From Thereva unica (taxonomy: Eukaryota; Arthropoda; Insecta; Diptera; Therevidae), in assembly GCA_949987705.1 (NCBI GenBank), contig CATLJY010000286.1:1-64000 (forward strand): a stretch of DNA of 64,000 nt, in the 5' to 3' direction. The notes beneath the pieces were generated by a model that worked only from the letters and a program-made list of their open reading frames with translations, searched no databases and was not told the origin of the DNA. The position numbers were made by a program, and so were the translations under genes. Positions within the stretch are counted from its first letter, which is position 1. Every line of letters begins with the position of its first letter. Positions 32,969 through 42,370 of this stretch are shown here, in pieces.

Positions 32969-33247
32969 ATTCTTTTTCGTTAGAATCATATTTGCTTTGT
33001 CCCCACAGCTGCAAGACAGACTTGCAACATGATGCCGGGAATTTATAAAGAACAACAACTTTGTTTTCCCACAGGAAAGATTCTCTTCATGCTTATCTTT
33101 GCCTTAGTCTTAAGACTATTTGCACTTTTGATTTTAGATTTAGATTTAGTTTCGGTTTGTATTTAATTGAGAATAAACGTTTAAAATCGTCGAGGAGCTT
33201 ATTTAATTTAATATTTATTTTTGGCTTCTTAACAGAAAATATAGTTA
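32931..33247 (+). repeat. 3' LTR of the errantivirus-type element
   Basis: Pair of 25883-26199. The env terminal codons run into its first bases, an arrangement seen in compact retroelements. Confidence 0.88.
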
Positions 33248-33439
33248 TATCGCGTCTTTCTGTACATGTAATTTGAAGTCTGGACTGTACCGGCATAGAG
33301 TCCGGGCGGGTGCTGCCGCAAGTCAACTTCGTAGCGAAAATTAAAACTAAATCTACAAAATAAACAAAAAAAAAAAACCAATAGAAAACTAGTTAAGATA
33401 GAAAACTAATTAAGATAGAGTCAGTCACAAATGAGGTCA
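33248..33439. other. Probable LINE 5' leader
   Basis: Non-coding sequence between the gypsy 3' LTR and the LINE endonuclease. It contains an A-rich tract (33364-33379) and the repeat GATAGAAAACTA. It may be the LINE 5' UTR. Confidence 0.4.
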
Positions 33440-34497
33440 TGGACCTTGTGCAGGAAAGGCCCCTAAACAAAAACAAATATTTCTCCTTCGTTTTTTGTAA
33501 TATTATGGGTCTCCTCTTGAACTTCCTTCATGTAATGTGCTATATCGGTTTTCATGCCCCGGCCATATTCGCACTAACTGAAACTCAAGTCACTGACACT
33601 GATTGTGATCGATTTCAGGTGGCTGGGTATACCTTAGTGCACAATTTCTTCGACCATAGGGGGTCGCCATGTATATTAGGAATGACGTGGCGTTTCAGAA
33701 GGTGTACAATAGTACATCCTCTGAATTTAATCATTTATGGATTAAAATTATTCTTCGTAACCACGTCATATTCTTCAGTTTTCTATACAGAAGCCCCAAT
33801 ATCAGTAATGAAGCCTCCACATTAGCCTTCGATGCTATCTCAGAACAAATCTCCGGATTTTTATCTTCCCACCCGGAGTGTGTAATCATTGTTGCGGGTG
33901 ATTTCAACGTTCATCATGTCAATTGGCTAAATTACTCTAAAGGCACCAGTGTTTCTGGCAAAGACGCCGAGATCTTTGCAGACCTAAATAATTTGCAACA
34001 AATCGTGAACTGTGCAACGCGAGTTCCGGACGTTGAAGGTCACGGAGCCCATCTGCTTGACCTGTTTCTTACTTCTCATCCAACTCGATACTCCGTCGAA
34101 GTTAGCTCGCCCCTTGGTAACTCGGATCACAAAATAGTCAGCGCTAATTTCCCATATCCATCTTCTACTACAACCAACGCAGTTCCTAAAAAAAACTGTC
34201 TGGCAATATGGGAAAGCCAACTGGTTGGGACTTATACGCTTTTTTCAAGCCACAGACTGGAATTTGTGTTTCCGCAGTGCCAGTGCGAACTATGCCGCTT
34301 CCTGTATTACTAAAATAATACGGGCAGGAATGTGTTTGTTCATTCCTCATTCTACCATATCTACAAAGCCTAGGCCAAATAGATGGTTCAATGGGGAATG
34401 TAGGAACGCAATTCAAGCTAAGGAAGCCGCTTATAAAGCGTACAAACATTCCCCCAACGAGTACCTTCGGCGTGAGTATATCAAGTCGAGAAACTCC
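33440..34497 (+). pseudogene. Jockey-like LINE ORF2, endonuclease part
   Basis: An apurinic-endonuclease-type domain: ALTETQVTD (about 33573), then after a frameshift near 33665, YIRNDVAF, VIIVAGDFNVHHVNWLN (about 33885-33930), LLDLFLTS and GNSDHKIVSANFP (catalytic SDH, about 34115). This nuclease nicks target DNA for reverse transcription. A second frame change occurs near 34200. The linker WFNGECRNAIQAKEAAYKAYK runs up to KSRNS, where the BEL element interrupts. It continues in frame at 42371. Confidence 0.85.
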
Positions 34498-35854
34498 TGT
34501 GCCGTGATCACCCAGGTGTCACCCCAAGAAAATCACCCTTTTTTGATAAACACAATTTTATCAAAAGCTTAATGTTTTCTAGTACAATTAACTTCACAAT
34601 TCACTATTTCATTCATTAATTCACAATATAAATTAGTTTTAAGTTATTTCAATAGTTATACAAATAGACATAAACTAGCTTAAATTCAATAGTTTGATAT
34701 TGCCAGAATTATTGCTAGGCCTTTCATTTATATTAACACTATCACTAAAATTTCCTGCTGGTAATGTATGCGGCGTGTGTCTTTCGCTTAGTTAAATTCT
34801 CCTTAATAGATTGTCTTGATGCTTTAACTTTCTTGGCTTTAAGAGTTAGTTCGAATTTTGGACGTATAGATGTGGCTGATCAAAACTGAATTAATTTCCC
34901 AAACTTCACCTTCTTTGATTGATTTAACTTTGCTGAATTTATGATGCACTAGCGATGCGTTGGTTGCGGTCGATTACAGTGGTGTGAATGCTTCTTGACG
35001 CCCTTTTCGCTTTAGATCTGCCTTTCGGGTTCTGAAATTTAAATTGCTTTAGCTTATTAAGTTATATGGGAATTGAATATTTCTTGGCTCAATTCGCCTT
35101 GCTTAGGATGCTGTCTCACTACAACAGCTTACGTATGACGGCTCAGTGCGCCGTTTAGATTGGTTAAGAATCGGCTCAATTCGCCTTTATTGGGATGCGA
35201 AAGTTGAAGGTTCAATACTTCCTTTCAACTTGGTTGGGATGCAAAGGTTGAAGGTTCAATACTCCGTTCAACTTGCTTGTAGATTTGGCTCAGTACGCCC
35301 TGCTTAAATGAGAATCACTGGTTGCCTCAATGCGGCAATTCTTTCAGACTCAGAACGTCTTGAAGGATCAAGTGATCTGAAATTTTCGGTCAGCTGCTGC
35401 GATATTTATTGCCGCAATCACAATGAAGCTTCGGCAAGTGGAGGGGCAATATGCAGTATATACCGATTATGTAATTAATCTTCGCTTGTTTTGCGATCAG
35501 CTGTTTCTGTCTGTCAAATGGAGGTTGTATTGCTGGTAAGTATTTTTATTTCATTTTAAATTATATACTAATTTTATTTTTATATTTCAGCGCGATATTT
35601 ATTTGGGAGGGAGAAAATAGGGGCTGGAATCAGTTAAGTGTTGACAGGTAAGTTTTTCTTTGTGGAACTTGTTTAAATGTTGTCTTAATTATTTTTCTAT
35701 TTTTCAGATTTGTTTATTTACCGACGGCAACAGACAGTGGCTGGCCTGGCTATTTAAGAGAAGTATATATTTTAATTTATCTGGTTGGTTAATAATTATT
35801 CTTTTTATTTCAGGTATTTTTGTTTTAGGTCGTATTCTAGGAGCTGCCGCGACA
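34498..35854 (-). repeat. 3' LTR of the second BEL element
   Basis: Near-identical to 40979-42370, which has about 36 extra bases around 41102-41140. It contains recurring GGCTCA.T.CGCC and GGTTCAATACT.C motifs (35095-35290) that form imperfect internal repeats. Confidence 0.93.
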
Positions 35855-35866
35855 TACTCCCCGGCC
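35855..35866 (-). other. Polypurine tract of the second BEL element
   Basis: On the minus strand AAGGCCGGGGAGTA directly precedes the TG of the 3' LTR. It resembles the tract of the first BEL element. Confidence 0.6.
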
Positions 35867-35899
35867 TTGACACGCTGCGGTGTCAACATTAGATACTAA

Positions 35900-36303
35900 G
35901 GGTGAGTTGCACCAACTAACTTTAACCGTAACAAAAGCTAATTCGGTTGTCAAATCTCCGGTTAGACAAAACGGGAGTTGCACCGTTTAACAATTGTTAA
36001 CATGACGTAACATTTTAACGTTAACTTTAACCACGCACATTTGCCCGGTTAATGTTATTGTTATTGTTAACTTATGACAGTTGTCATAGACCAAACAGGG
36101 GTGCCATTTTCAATAAACTCACAAACTGTGAAGCTTATAAATACACAAAAATGTAAATTTAAATCGAAGTAGCCCTTAACGATAACTTTAACAAACGGTT
36201 GGGTGGTGCAACTCATTTTTACAAACTGGAACTTTAACAACTTTGTTATTGTTAAAGTTAACTTTAACAATAACTTTAACCAACGATTTGGTGCAACTCA
36301 CCC
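35900..36303. mobile_element. PIF/Harbinger-type MITE in BEL 3' UTR
   Basis: A perfect 16-bp terminal inverted repeat GGGTGAGTTGCACCAA is flanked by TAA on both sides (35897-35899, 36304-36306). The 404-bp interior is filled with AACTTTAAC/GTTAAAGTT motifs in both orientations, giving strong foldback potential. No coding sequence. Confidence 0.85.
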
Positions 36304-36393
36304 TAAGTATATTTCCAAACTTTTGTAATTTAGGTTTTTTTTTTTTTAATAAATGACATGATTGCTTAATTCTGACTGTATGATAATTCGGTA

Positions 36394-39201
36394 TTAATGG
36401 GTAAGAGACATATTTTTGAAATTGGTCGCTTTAATATAGTTTTTTGTTTTAATTGTGACCACTCGAGTTAAGTGATCAGCGCCAGGGTGTACATCGATTA
36501 TGCGTCCTAGTAACCATTGAGCCGGTGGTAGATTATCGTCCTTGAGTAATATTAATTGGCCAACTCTTATGTTGTCGCGCAGTTTCGTCCATTTTGGTCT
36601 TTGCTGAAGGCGCGATAGATACTCGGAGTTCCACCTTTTCCAGAAGGATTGGTATAAATGTTGTACATGCTGCCATCTGTCTAGGCGATGTACGTTCTGG
36701 TCGAGGACAGATGGTTCGGGTGGTGTTATTAGAATATCGCCAATGAGAAAGTGTGCTGGTGTTAATGGTGTTAAGTCTTCTGGGTCGCTGCTTATCTCAC
36801 ACAACGGTCGGGAATTTAGGCAGGCTTCAATTTGAGTTAATACGGTACTAAATTCCTCATAAGTGAGTATTGAAGTTCCTAGAATTCGTTTCATGTGATA
36901 TTTCGTTGATCGGACTCCAGATTCCCATAGTCCTCCGAAGTGTGGCGCTGCTGGTGGATTAAAATGGAATTGTACTCCTTCGGTCTCCAGTAATGATGCA
37001 ATTTCTAGATTTATGCCGTTGACCATCTGTGCTGTTTGCCTGGTGAGTACTCGGTTGGCTCCCACAAAATTGGAGCCACAGTCGCAATAGATGTCGCTAG
37101 CCATACCTCTCCGGGAGACGAATCGACGATATGCTGCAATGAAACCTTGCGTACTGAGATCGGTCACTATTTCAATGTGTAATGCCTTAGTAGCCATACA
37201 TACAAATATCGAAATGTACCCTTTATATCTTTTTGATCCTCGGTCCTTGTGAGTTTTCAGCTCAAAGGGTCCGCAATAGTCGATTCCAGTATGGCAGAAT
37301 GGTCTTGAGGCCTTTACTCTTTGATACGGTAGGTCGCCCATCAATTGTTGTTGTACCTCGGCCTTCTGTCGATAGCAGGTGATGCATTTGTGAATCTGAT
37401 GGCGAATCGTGTTTCTTGCATTCAGTACCCAGTATTTTCGGAAGATGACGCTCATCATTAACTGGGGTCCTCCATGTAGGGTCTCTCGATGGTATCTATC
37501 TATTAGTAACGTTGTGAATGGATCCTTGTCTGGTACTATGATGGGGTGTTTTTCCTCATATCGTAAGGTTGAGTGTCGCAATCGTCCGCCTACTCTTAAG
37601 AGCCCGTCATTATCTATAAAAGGGGTTAATTTCCTTAAAGCACTTTTATTGGTTAGAGTTTGTTTTTCGGCTAATGATTTGAGGTCTTCATGAAAATGTC
37701 GTTGCTGAACGATTTTTAGGATTACTAATAGGGCATTTCTGATTTCACTATTGGTGAGATAGCTTTTGGTTTTGTCTCTTGCTATTTTTCGACAATCACT
37801 GATAAATCTTTTGCAATATGCGGTTACTCTGATGAGTTTGGTGAGCGAGGAGGATTTTGTAATGATGCCATCCTCCTTAATTGCGATAGAGCAACAGGGT
37901 GGTTGTTTTCTGGATTCTAATTCTGTGGTGAGTCTTGTCCTCATGGTGGGCCACTCGGTCCTTGGTTTTTGGAGCCATTCTGGGCCCTTCCACCATAGCA
38001 TGTGATCCTTTAACTCTTCGGGTGATAATCCTCTGGTGGCGCAGTCTGCTGGATTCTGTTTTGAGGAGACGTGACCCCATCTTGTGGTTCTTAACAGCTC
38101 ATGGATAAGGGATGTTCGGTTGGCGATAAATGATTTCCATTTTGAGGGATGTCCATTTAGCCATGCTAGCACTATTTCGGAGTCTGTCCAAGTGAATATG
38201 GGTGTAGCATCCGTAAGTTTTAGTGCCCTTTGGATATAGTTGATTAATTTCGCCAATAGTACTGCTCCACATAATTCTAGTCGTGGAAGGGAGACTACCT
38301 TGATTGGCGCTACCTTAGTCTTGGCTGTCAGGATGTTGACGGTTCGAGTTCCATCTTGAATTGCGCAGTAATAAACCACTGCGGCGTAAGCTTGATTGGA
38401 TGCATCGCTGAACCCATGGATCTCGACCTCGGTTTGTGTGTCCCTCCAGTTTAACCATCTTGGGATTCGGATCTGGTTGATGGTGCGTAGGTGCTGTTGA
38501 TACTTGGTCCATTCGAACTGTAGTTCCGGTGGTGGAGCATCATCCCAGTCTATATTTGCTAACCATAGCCGTTGGATCATTAATTTCGCTGGTATAATGA
38601 TTGGTGATGCCCATCCTAATGGATCGAATAATTTAGATATTTCTGATAACAGTGTTCGTTTGGTTATTGGAACTGTTTGTTTTCCTTCCTTTAATGTATA
38701 GGACAGTGTATCACTTCGAGGGTTCCAATATATTCCGAGGGTTTTTACCTGGTCCTGCGAGGTTATGTTGAAGGGTAAGTTGATTTCTCTTAATTCTTCT
38801 GGTATGGATGCTAATAAATCTGGGGAGTTTGAAACCCATTTTCTCAGTTGGAATCCTCCAGACATCATGAGTCCGTGTAGTTGTTGCTGCTTGTTAATGG
38901 CTTCTTCTATTGTGTTTGCTCCTGACAATAGATCGTCCACGTAAAAATCAGTTTGGGCCGTAGCTGATCCCAGGGGATATCTTGCTTGCTCATCAATGGC
39001 TAACTGTTTGATGGTTCTAGTGGCTAAGTAAGGAGCGCTCTTCATTCCAAAGGTGACTGTGAGCAGTCGAAAATCCTGAATTGGTGTTTCTGGTGACTCC
39101 CTCCATACTATACGTTGATAATCAGAGTGTTGTTTTGCTATTCGTATTTGTCTGTACATTTTTGCGATATCTGCTGTGAATGCTATATATGGAGGCGCCA
39201 T
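36394..39201 (-). CDS. BEL/Pao pol: RT, RNase H, integrase
   Basis: A 935-residue open frame. The RT starts FTADIAKMYRQI and has the catalytic FYVDDLLSG (about residue 88). RNase H has HGFSDASNQAYAAVVYY (about 267) and WTDSEIVLAWL. The integrase zinc-binding region is KCITCYRQK; the catalytic triad is GIDYCGP (D, about 641), IYCDCGSNF (D, about 706) and GGLWESGV (E, about 761). The C-terminal Pao domain is DRWQHVQHLYQSFWKRW. All catalytic residues are present. Its frame overlaps the upstream Gag-protease frame by 19 bases (39183-39201) at a one-base shift; Pao polyproteins are normally continuous, so this is probably a mutation rather than programmed frameshifting. The enzyme module itself looks functional. 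Confidence 0.9.
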   Translation of the reverse strand: MAPPYIAFTADIAKMYRQIRIAKQHSDYQRIVWRESPETPIQDFRLLTVTFGMKSAPYLATRTIKQLAIDEQARYPLGSATAQTDFYVDDLLSGANTIEEAINKQQQLHGLMMSGGFQLRKWVSNSPDLLASIPEELREINLPFNITSQDQVKTLGIYWNPRSDTLSYTLKEGKQTVPITKRTLLSEISKLFDPLGWASPIIIPAKLMIQRLWLANIDWDDAPPPELQFEWTKYQQHLRTINQIRIPRWLNWRDTQTEVEIHGFSDASNQAYAAVVYYCAIQDGTRTVNILTAKTKVAPIKVVSLPRLELCGAVLLAKLINYIQRALKLTDATPIFTWTDSEIVLAWLNGHPSKWKSFIANRTSLIHELLRTTRWGHVSSKQNPADCATRGLSPEELKDHMLWWKGPEWLQKPRTEWPTMRTRLTTELESRKQPPCCSIAIKEDGIITKSSSLTKLIRVTAYCKRFISDCRKIARDKTKSYLTNSEIRNALLVILKIVQQRHFHEDLKSLAEKQTLTNKSALRKLTPFIDNDGLLRVGGRLRHSTLRYEEKHPIIVPDKDPFTTLLIDRYHRETLHGGPQLMMSVIFRKYWVLNARNTIRHQIHKCITCYRQKAEVQQQLMGDLPYQRVKASRPFCHTGIDYCGPFELKTHKDRGSKRYKGYISIFVCMATKALHIEIVTDLSTQGFIAAYRRFVSRRGMASDIYCDCGSNFVGANRVLTRQTAQMVNGINLEIASLLETEGVQFHFNPPAAPHFGGLWESGVRSTKYHMKRILGTSILTYEEFSTVLTQIEACLNSRPLCEISSDPEDLTPLTPAHFLIGDILITPPEPSVLDQNVHRLDRWQHVQHLYQSFWKRWNSEYLSRLQQRPKWTKLRDNIRVGQLILLKDDNLPPAQWLLGRIIDVHPGADHLTRVVTIKTKNYIKATNFKNMSLTH

Positions 39202-40556
39202 CTAAGGAGAATAGACCATAGATCGTCTTGCTGAAGGGGTCCATTTAACAGAATATCATTGAGAGATGTTCCTGTACTTGATGGTGCCGATGCGTTGAAG
39301 ACTACACGTAACTTCGTTGTGGTGCTATCTTCCTTTAGAACCGAGTGGTGTGGTTGATAGAAATGTGGAAGCGGTGGGTGCGAGTTGTTGACTGCTACTG
39401 GTTCCATATGTTCGAGTGTAATGTATTCCCTTAAGCAATCGTCATATTGCTTCTTTAGGTCTGGTTCTTTGCTTAGTCGAGTTTCTGATCGGTATAGACA
39501 TGAAATGGCTCGGGGTCGAGAGGTTCCTAGGGATGTGTTGTTATCAGTGAATGGGAGTTGGACTTCGTACTGTCCATTAGGAAGTCGCTTGTGTGTGGTT
39601 CGAAAAATCTCTTCGCACTGTTGTTCCTCCTCGGTTAGGGGCTTTTCTCTGCTAATTTCTTCTAATTCCCAAAATTGGGCTAGCTGCTGCTGTAAGTCAG
39701 TGGTGATATGGAGGCTGGTCACTTTTATTGTTGGTGGGATATCCTTGAATTTGCCAGACAAGATCCATCCCAAAGATGTTTCTTGGGCTGTCGGTGATCC
39801 CTTTTCGCTAAGGATGAGCCCATGCCTGATGATCTGGCCGTAAACGTCGCCACCCAACAATATGTCTATTTTGCCCGGACGGGAGTACCAAGGGTCTGCT
39901 AAATTGAGGTGATTGATGTGCGTCCATTCTTGAGTGTAAATTTGTTTTGATGGAAGGAAACTAGTCAGCTTTCTTGTAACTAGTGCGTTCATTTCCACTG
40001 CGAAGTTATTGTTGTAATTAGATTTTAATGTTAGCTGGACAAGATTGTCGAATTTGCCGGTGTTGATTTCGCCGACAACTGTGATAGACGCCTTGATTGG
40101 TCTTTTTCTCAGATGTAGCCTTTGGACGATAGCTTCTGTTATGAAGGAGACTTGTGATCCTGGATCAATTAACGCTCTGACTGTGGTTTCATGCCCTGTG
40201 TCTGATTGGAGCTTTACCATCGCTGTTGCAAGTAGAACTTGTTGTATTGGAGCGTCGTCGTTTATCATTAAGGAATGAAGTTGGTCTGGTTCTGAGAGGT
40301 TCTGTCTTGACAAGCATGATGATGAATCGATGTGTTCTCCGGACGTTACTGTGGCTACATGAGATTGAATTCTTGCATCATCGGAAGACTGCGATTGTTG
40401 ATTGGTTGGTTTGAGATTCATGCTTCTTTTCTCAGTCTGGCGATGCAACAATGAATGGTGACGCTGGTGGCAGATCCGACAGGTGTGTTTACTTGGACAT
40501 TGGGCTCCTAGATGACCATAACCTAGGCAGTTTACACACAGCTTCTGTGATTTCAC
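39183..40556 (-). CDS. BEL/Pao zinc knuckle, protease and pre-RT segment
   Basis: The frame opens at a non-ATG codon inside the polyprotein (KSQKLCVNCLGYGHLG), so it is a continuation, not an independent start. CCHC knuckles: CVNCLGYGHLGAQC and CRICHQRHHSLLH. The aspartic protease active site is RALIDPGSQVSFITEA (about residue 135). It then covers the pre-RT region with RLPNGQYEVQLPF and the RT N-terminal part ending LNDILLNGPLQQDDLWSILLRW. It shifts by one base into the pol frame at 39183-39201. The main gag core domain expected upstream is missing (see 40556-40870). Confidence 0.85.
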   Translation of the reverse strand: MKSQKLCVNCLGYGHLGAQCPSKHTCRICHQRHHSLLHRQTEKRSMNLKPTNQQSQSSDDARIQSHVATVTSGEHIDSSSCLSRQNLSEPDQLHSLMINDDAPIQQVLLATAMVKLQSDTGHETTVRALIDPGSQVSFITEAIVQRLHLRKRPIKASITVVGEINTGKFDNLVQLTLKSNYNNNFAVEMNALVTRKLTSFLPSKQIYTQEWTHINHLNLADPWYSRPGKIDILLGGDVYGQIIRHGLILSEKGSPTAQETSLGWILSGKFKDIPPTIKVTSLHITTDLQQQLAQFWELEEISREKPLTEEEQQCEEIFRTTHKRLPNGQYEVQLPFTDNNTSLGTSRPRAISCLYRSETRLSKEPDLKKQYDDCLREYITLEHMEPVAVNNSHPPLPHFYQPHHSVLKEDSTTTKLRVVFNASAPSSTGTSLNDILLNGPLQQDDLWSILLRWRLHI

Positions 40557-40870
40557 TAAGTCCCTTTACTCAGCTTCATAACGAGATTCAATCTCGGCGT
40601 AATTTGTGTAGAAATATCCTCCATTTCTTCGTATATATTCCTCGTGAAGTAGTTATTTTTTAATAGGTCGGAATCCGCAGGTTCGTCATTCCTGGCCATG
40701 AGAATCTCTGTGTGGGTTTTCTGTATTTCCTGGAACAGCTTTTCAAAATCCTGAAGTCGTTTTTTATAGTAGGAAGTGGTTCGTCTGGCGGCTCCATCCT
40801 TTCGATAGTTTGTGATGAATTTCTCCAGAAGCTCCTTTTGCACGAATTGTAATTTAATTGCCTTTTCCAT
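40556..40870 (-). CDS. BEL/Pao Gag N-terminus, truncated
   Basis: 104 residues starting MEKAIKLQFVQKELLEKFIT. It is predicted helical and matches the N-terminal coiled region of Pao Gag proteins. The frame stops TAG at the edge of the zinc-knuckle frame, showing that the central gag domain (about 250-300 residues) has been deleted and the junction is out of frame. It is the first ATG after the primer-binding site. Confidence 0.75.
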   Translation of the reverse strand: MEKAIKLQFVQKELLEKFITNYRKDGAARRTTSYYKKRLQDFEKLFQEIQKTHTEILMARNDEPADSDLLKNNYFTRNIYEEMEDISTQITPRLNLVMKLSKGT

Positions 40871-40957
40871 ATTGTTTTAGTTTAGTTAGTTTAGGTCACT
40901 GGCTGCTACGATTTCCCTTTGAGGTGACGTGATCAGGCTAGATGTACGTTTTCCTTT

Positions 40958-40976
40958 CGGAATCCGGCTCGAACCA
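40958..40976 (-). other. Primer-binding site of the second BEL element
   Basis: The minus strand reads TGGTTCGAGCCGGATTCCG, two bases inside the 5' LTR. It is complementary to a tRNA-like 3' end with CCA. I cannot name the tRNA with confidence. Confidence 0.6.
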
Positions 40977-40978
40977 AA

Positions 40979-42370
40979 TGTGCCGTGATCACCCAGGTGT
41001 CACCCAAGAAAATCACCCTTTTTTAATAAACACAATTTTATTAAAAGCTTAATGTTTTCTAGCACAATTAACTTCACAGTTCACTATTTCATTCATTAAT
41101 TCACACAATTCATATAAAGTTCATTATTTGATTAATTCAATATAAATTAGTTTTAAGTTATTTCAATAGTTATACAAATAGACATAAACTAGCTTAAATT
41201 CAATAGTTTGATATTGCCAGAATTATTGCTAGGCCTTTCATTTATATTAACACTATCACTAAAATTTCCTGCTGGTAATGTATGCGGCGTGTGTCTTTCG
41301 CTTAGTTAAATTCTCCTTAATAGATTGTCTTGATGCTTTAACTTTCTTGGCTTTAAGAGTTAGTTCGAATTTTGGACGTATAGATGTCGCTGATCAGAAA
41401 CTGAATTAATTTCCCAAACTTCACCTTCTTTGATTGATTTAACTTTGCTGAATTTATGATGCACTATCGATGCGTTGGTTGCGGTCGATTACAGTGGTGT
41501 GAATGCTTCTTGACGCCCTTTTCGCTTTAGATCTGCCTTTCGGGTTCTGAAATTTAAATTGCTTTAGCTTATTAAGTTATATGGGAATTGAATATTTCTT
41601 GGCTCAATTCGCCTTGCTTAGGATGCTGTCTCGCTACAACAGCTTACGTATGACGGCTCAGTGCGCCGTTTAGATTGTTTAAGAATCGGCTCAATTCGCC
41701 TTTATTGGGATGCGAAAGTTGAAGGTTCAATACTTCCTTTCAACTTGGTTGGGATGCAAAGGTTGAAGGTTCAATACTCCGTTCAACTTGCTTGTAGATT
41801 TGGCTCAGTACGCCCTGCTTAAATGAGAATCACTGGTTGCCTCAATGCGGCAATTCTTTCAGACTCAGAACGTCTTGAAGGATCAAGTGATCTGAAATTT
41901 TCGGTCAGCTGCTGCGATATTTATTGCCGCAATCACAATGAAGCTTCGGCAAGTGGCGGGGCAATATGCAGTATATACCGATTATGTAATTAATCTTCGC
42001 TTGTTTTGCGATCAGCTGTTTCTGTCTGTCAAATGGAGGTTGTATTGCTGGTAAGTATTTTTATTTCATTTTAAATTATATACTAATTTTATTTTTATAT
42101 TTCAGCGCGATATTTATTTGGGAGGGAGAAAATAGGGGCTGGACATCAGTTAAGTGTTGACAGGAAAGTTTTTCTTTGTGGAACTTGTTTAAATGTTGTC
42201 TTAATTATTTTTCTATTTTTCAGATTTGTTTATTTACCGACGGCAATTGACAGTGGCTGGCCTGGCTATTTAAGAGAAGTATATATTTTAATTTATCTGG
42301 TTGGTTAATAATTATTCTTTTTATTTCAGGTATTTTTGTTTTAGGTCGTATTCTAGGAGCTGCCGCGACA
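40979..42370 (-). repeat. 5' LTR of the second BEL element
   Basis: Pair of 34498-35854, with the same internal GGCTCA-type repeats and one extra block of about 36 bases near 41102-41140. Confidence 0.93.

Larger units (their letters stand above)
25883..33247 (+). mobile_element. Errantivirus-type gypsy element with env, degraded
   Basis: LTRs of 317 bp each (25883-26199, 32931-33247) bracket gag, pol and env in the standard order. A primer-binding site TGGCGCAGTCGGTAGGAT begins two bases after the 5' LTR, the tRNA-Ser-type site I associate with 17.6/297-like elements. A purine tract (AACGATGGGG) precedes the 3' LTR. The LTRs differ at roughly a dozen positions. Stops and frameshifts occur in all three genes. 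A Harbinger-type MITE (28830-29183) and a SINE (29993-30460) are inserted in pol. No 4-bp target duplication was found. Confidence 0.88.
34498..42370 (-). mobile_element. Complete BEL/Pao retrotransposon nested in a LINE
   Basis: Flanked by the 5-bp target duplication ACTCC (34493-34497, 42371-42375), the size typical of BEL. LTRs are 1357 bp (34498-35854) and 1392 bp (40979-42370), beginning TGTGCCGTG and ending GCCGCGACA. On the minus strand a polypurine tract abuts the left LTR and a tRNA-like primer site abuts the right LTR. The coding region is nearly intact, with an internal gag deletion and one protease/RT frameshift. A Harbinger-type MITE sits in its 3' UTR. Excision rejoins the LINE frame exactly. 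Confidence 0.93.

Noticed and set aside
33093..33326. Minus-strand 77-residue frame
   Set aside because: It lies across the gypsy 3' LTR and flank. No domain.
39183..39201. Programmed ribosomal frameshift between BEL protease and pol
   Set aside because: Pao elements usually encode one continuous polyprotein, and the overlap lacks a clear slippery heptamer. A one-base mutation is simpler.
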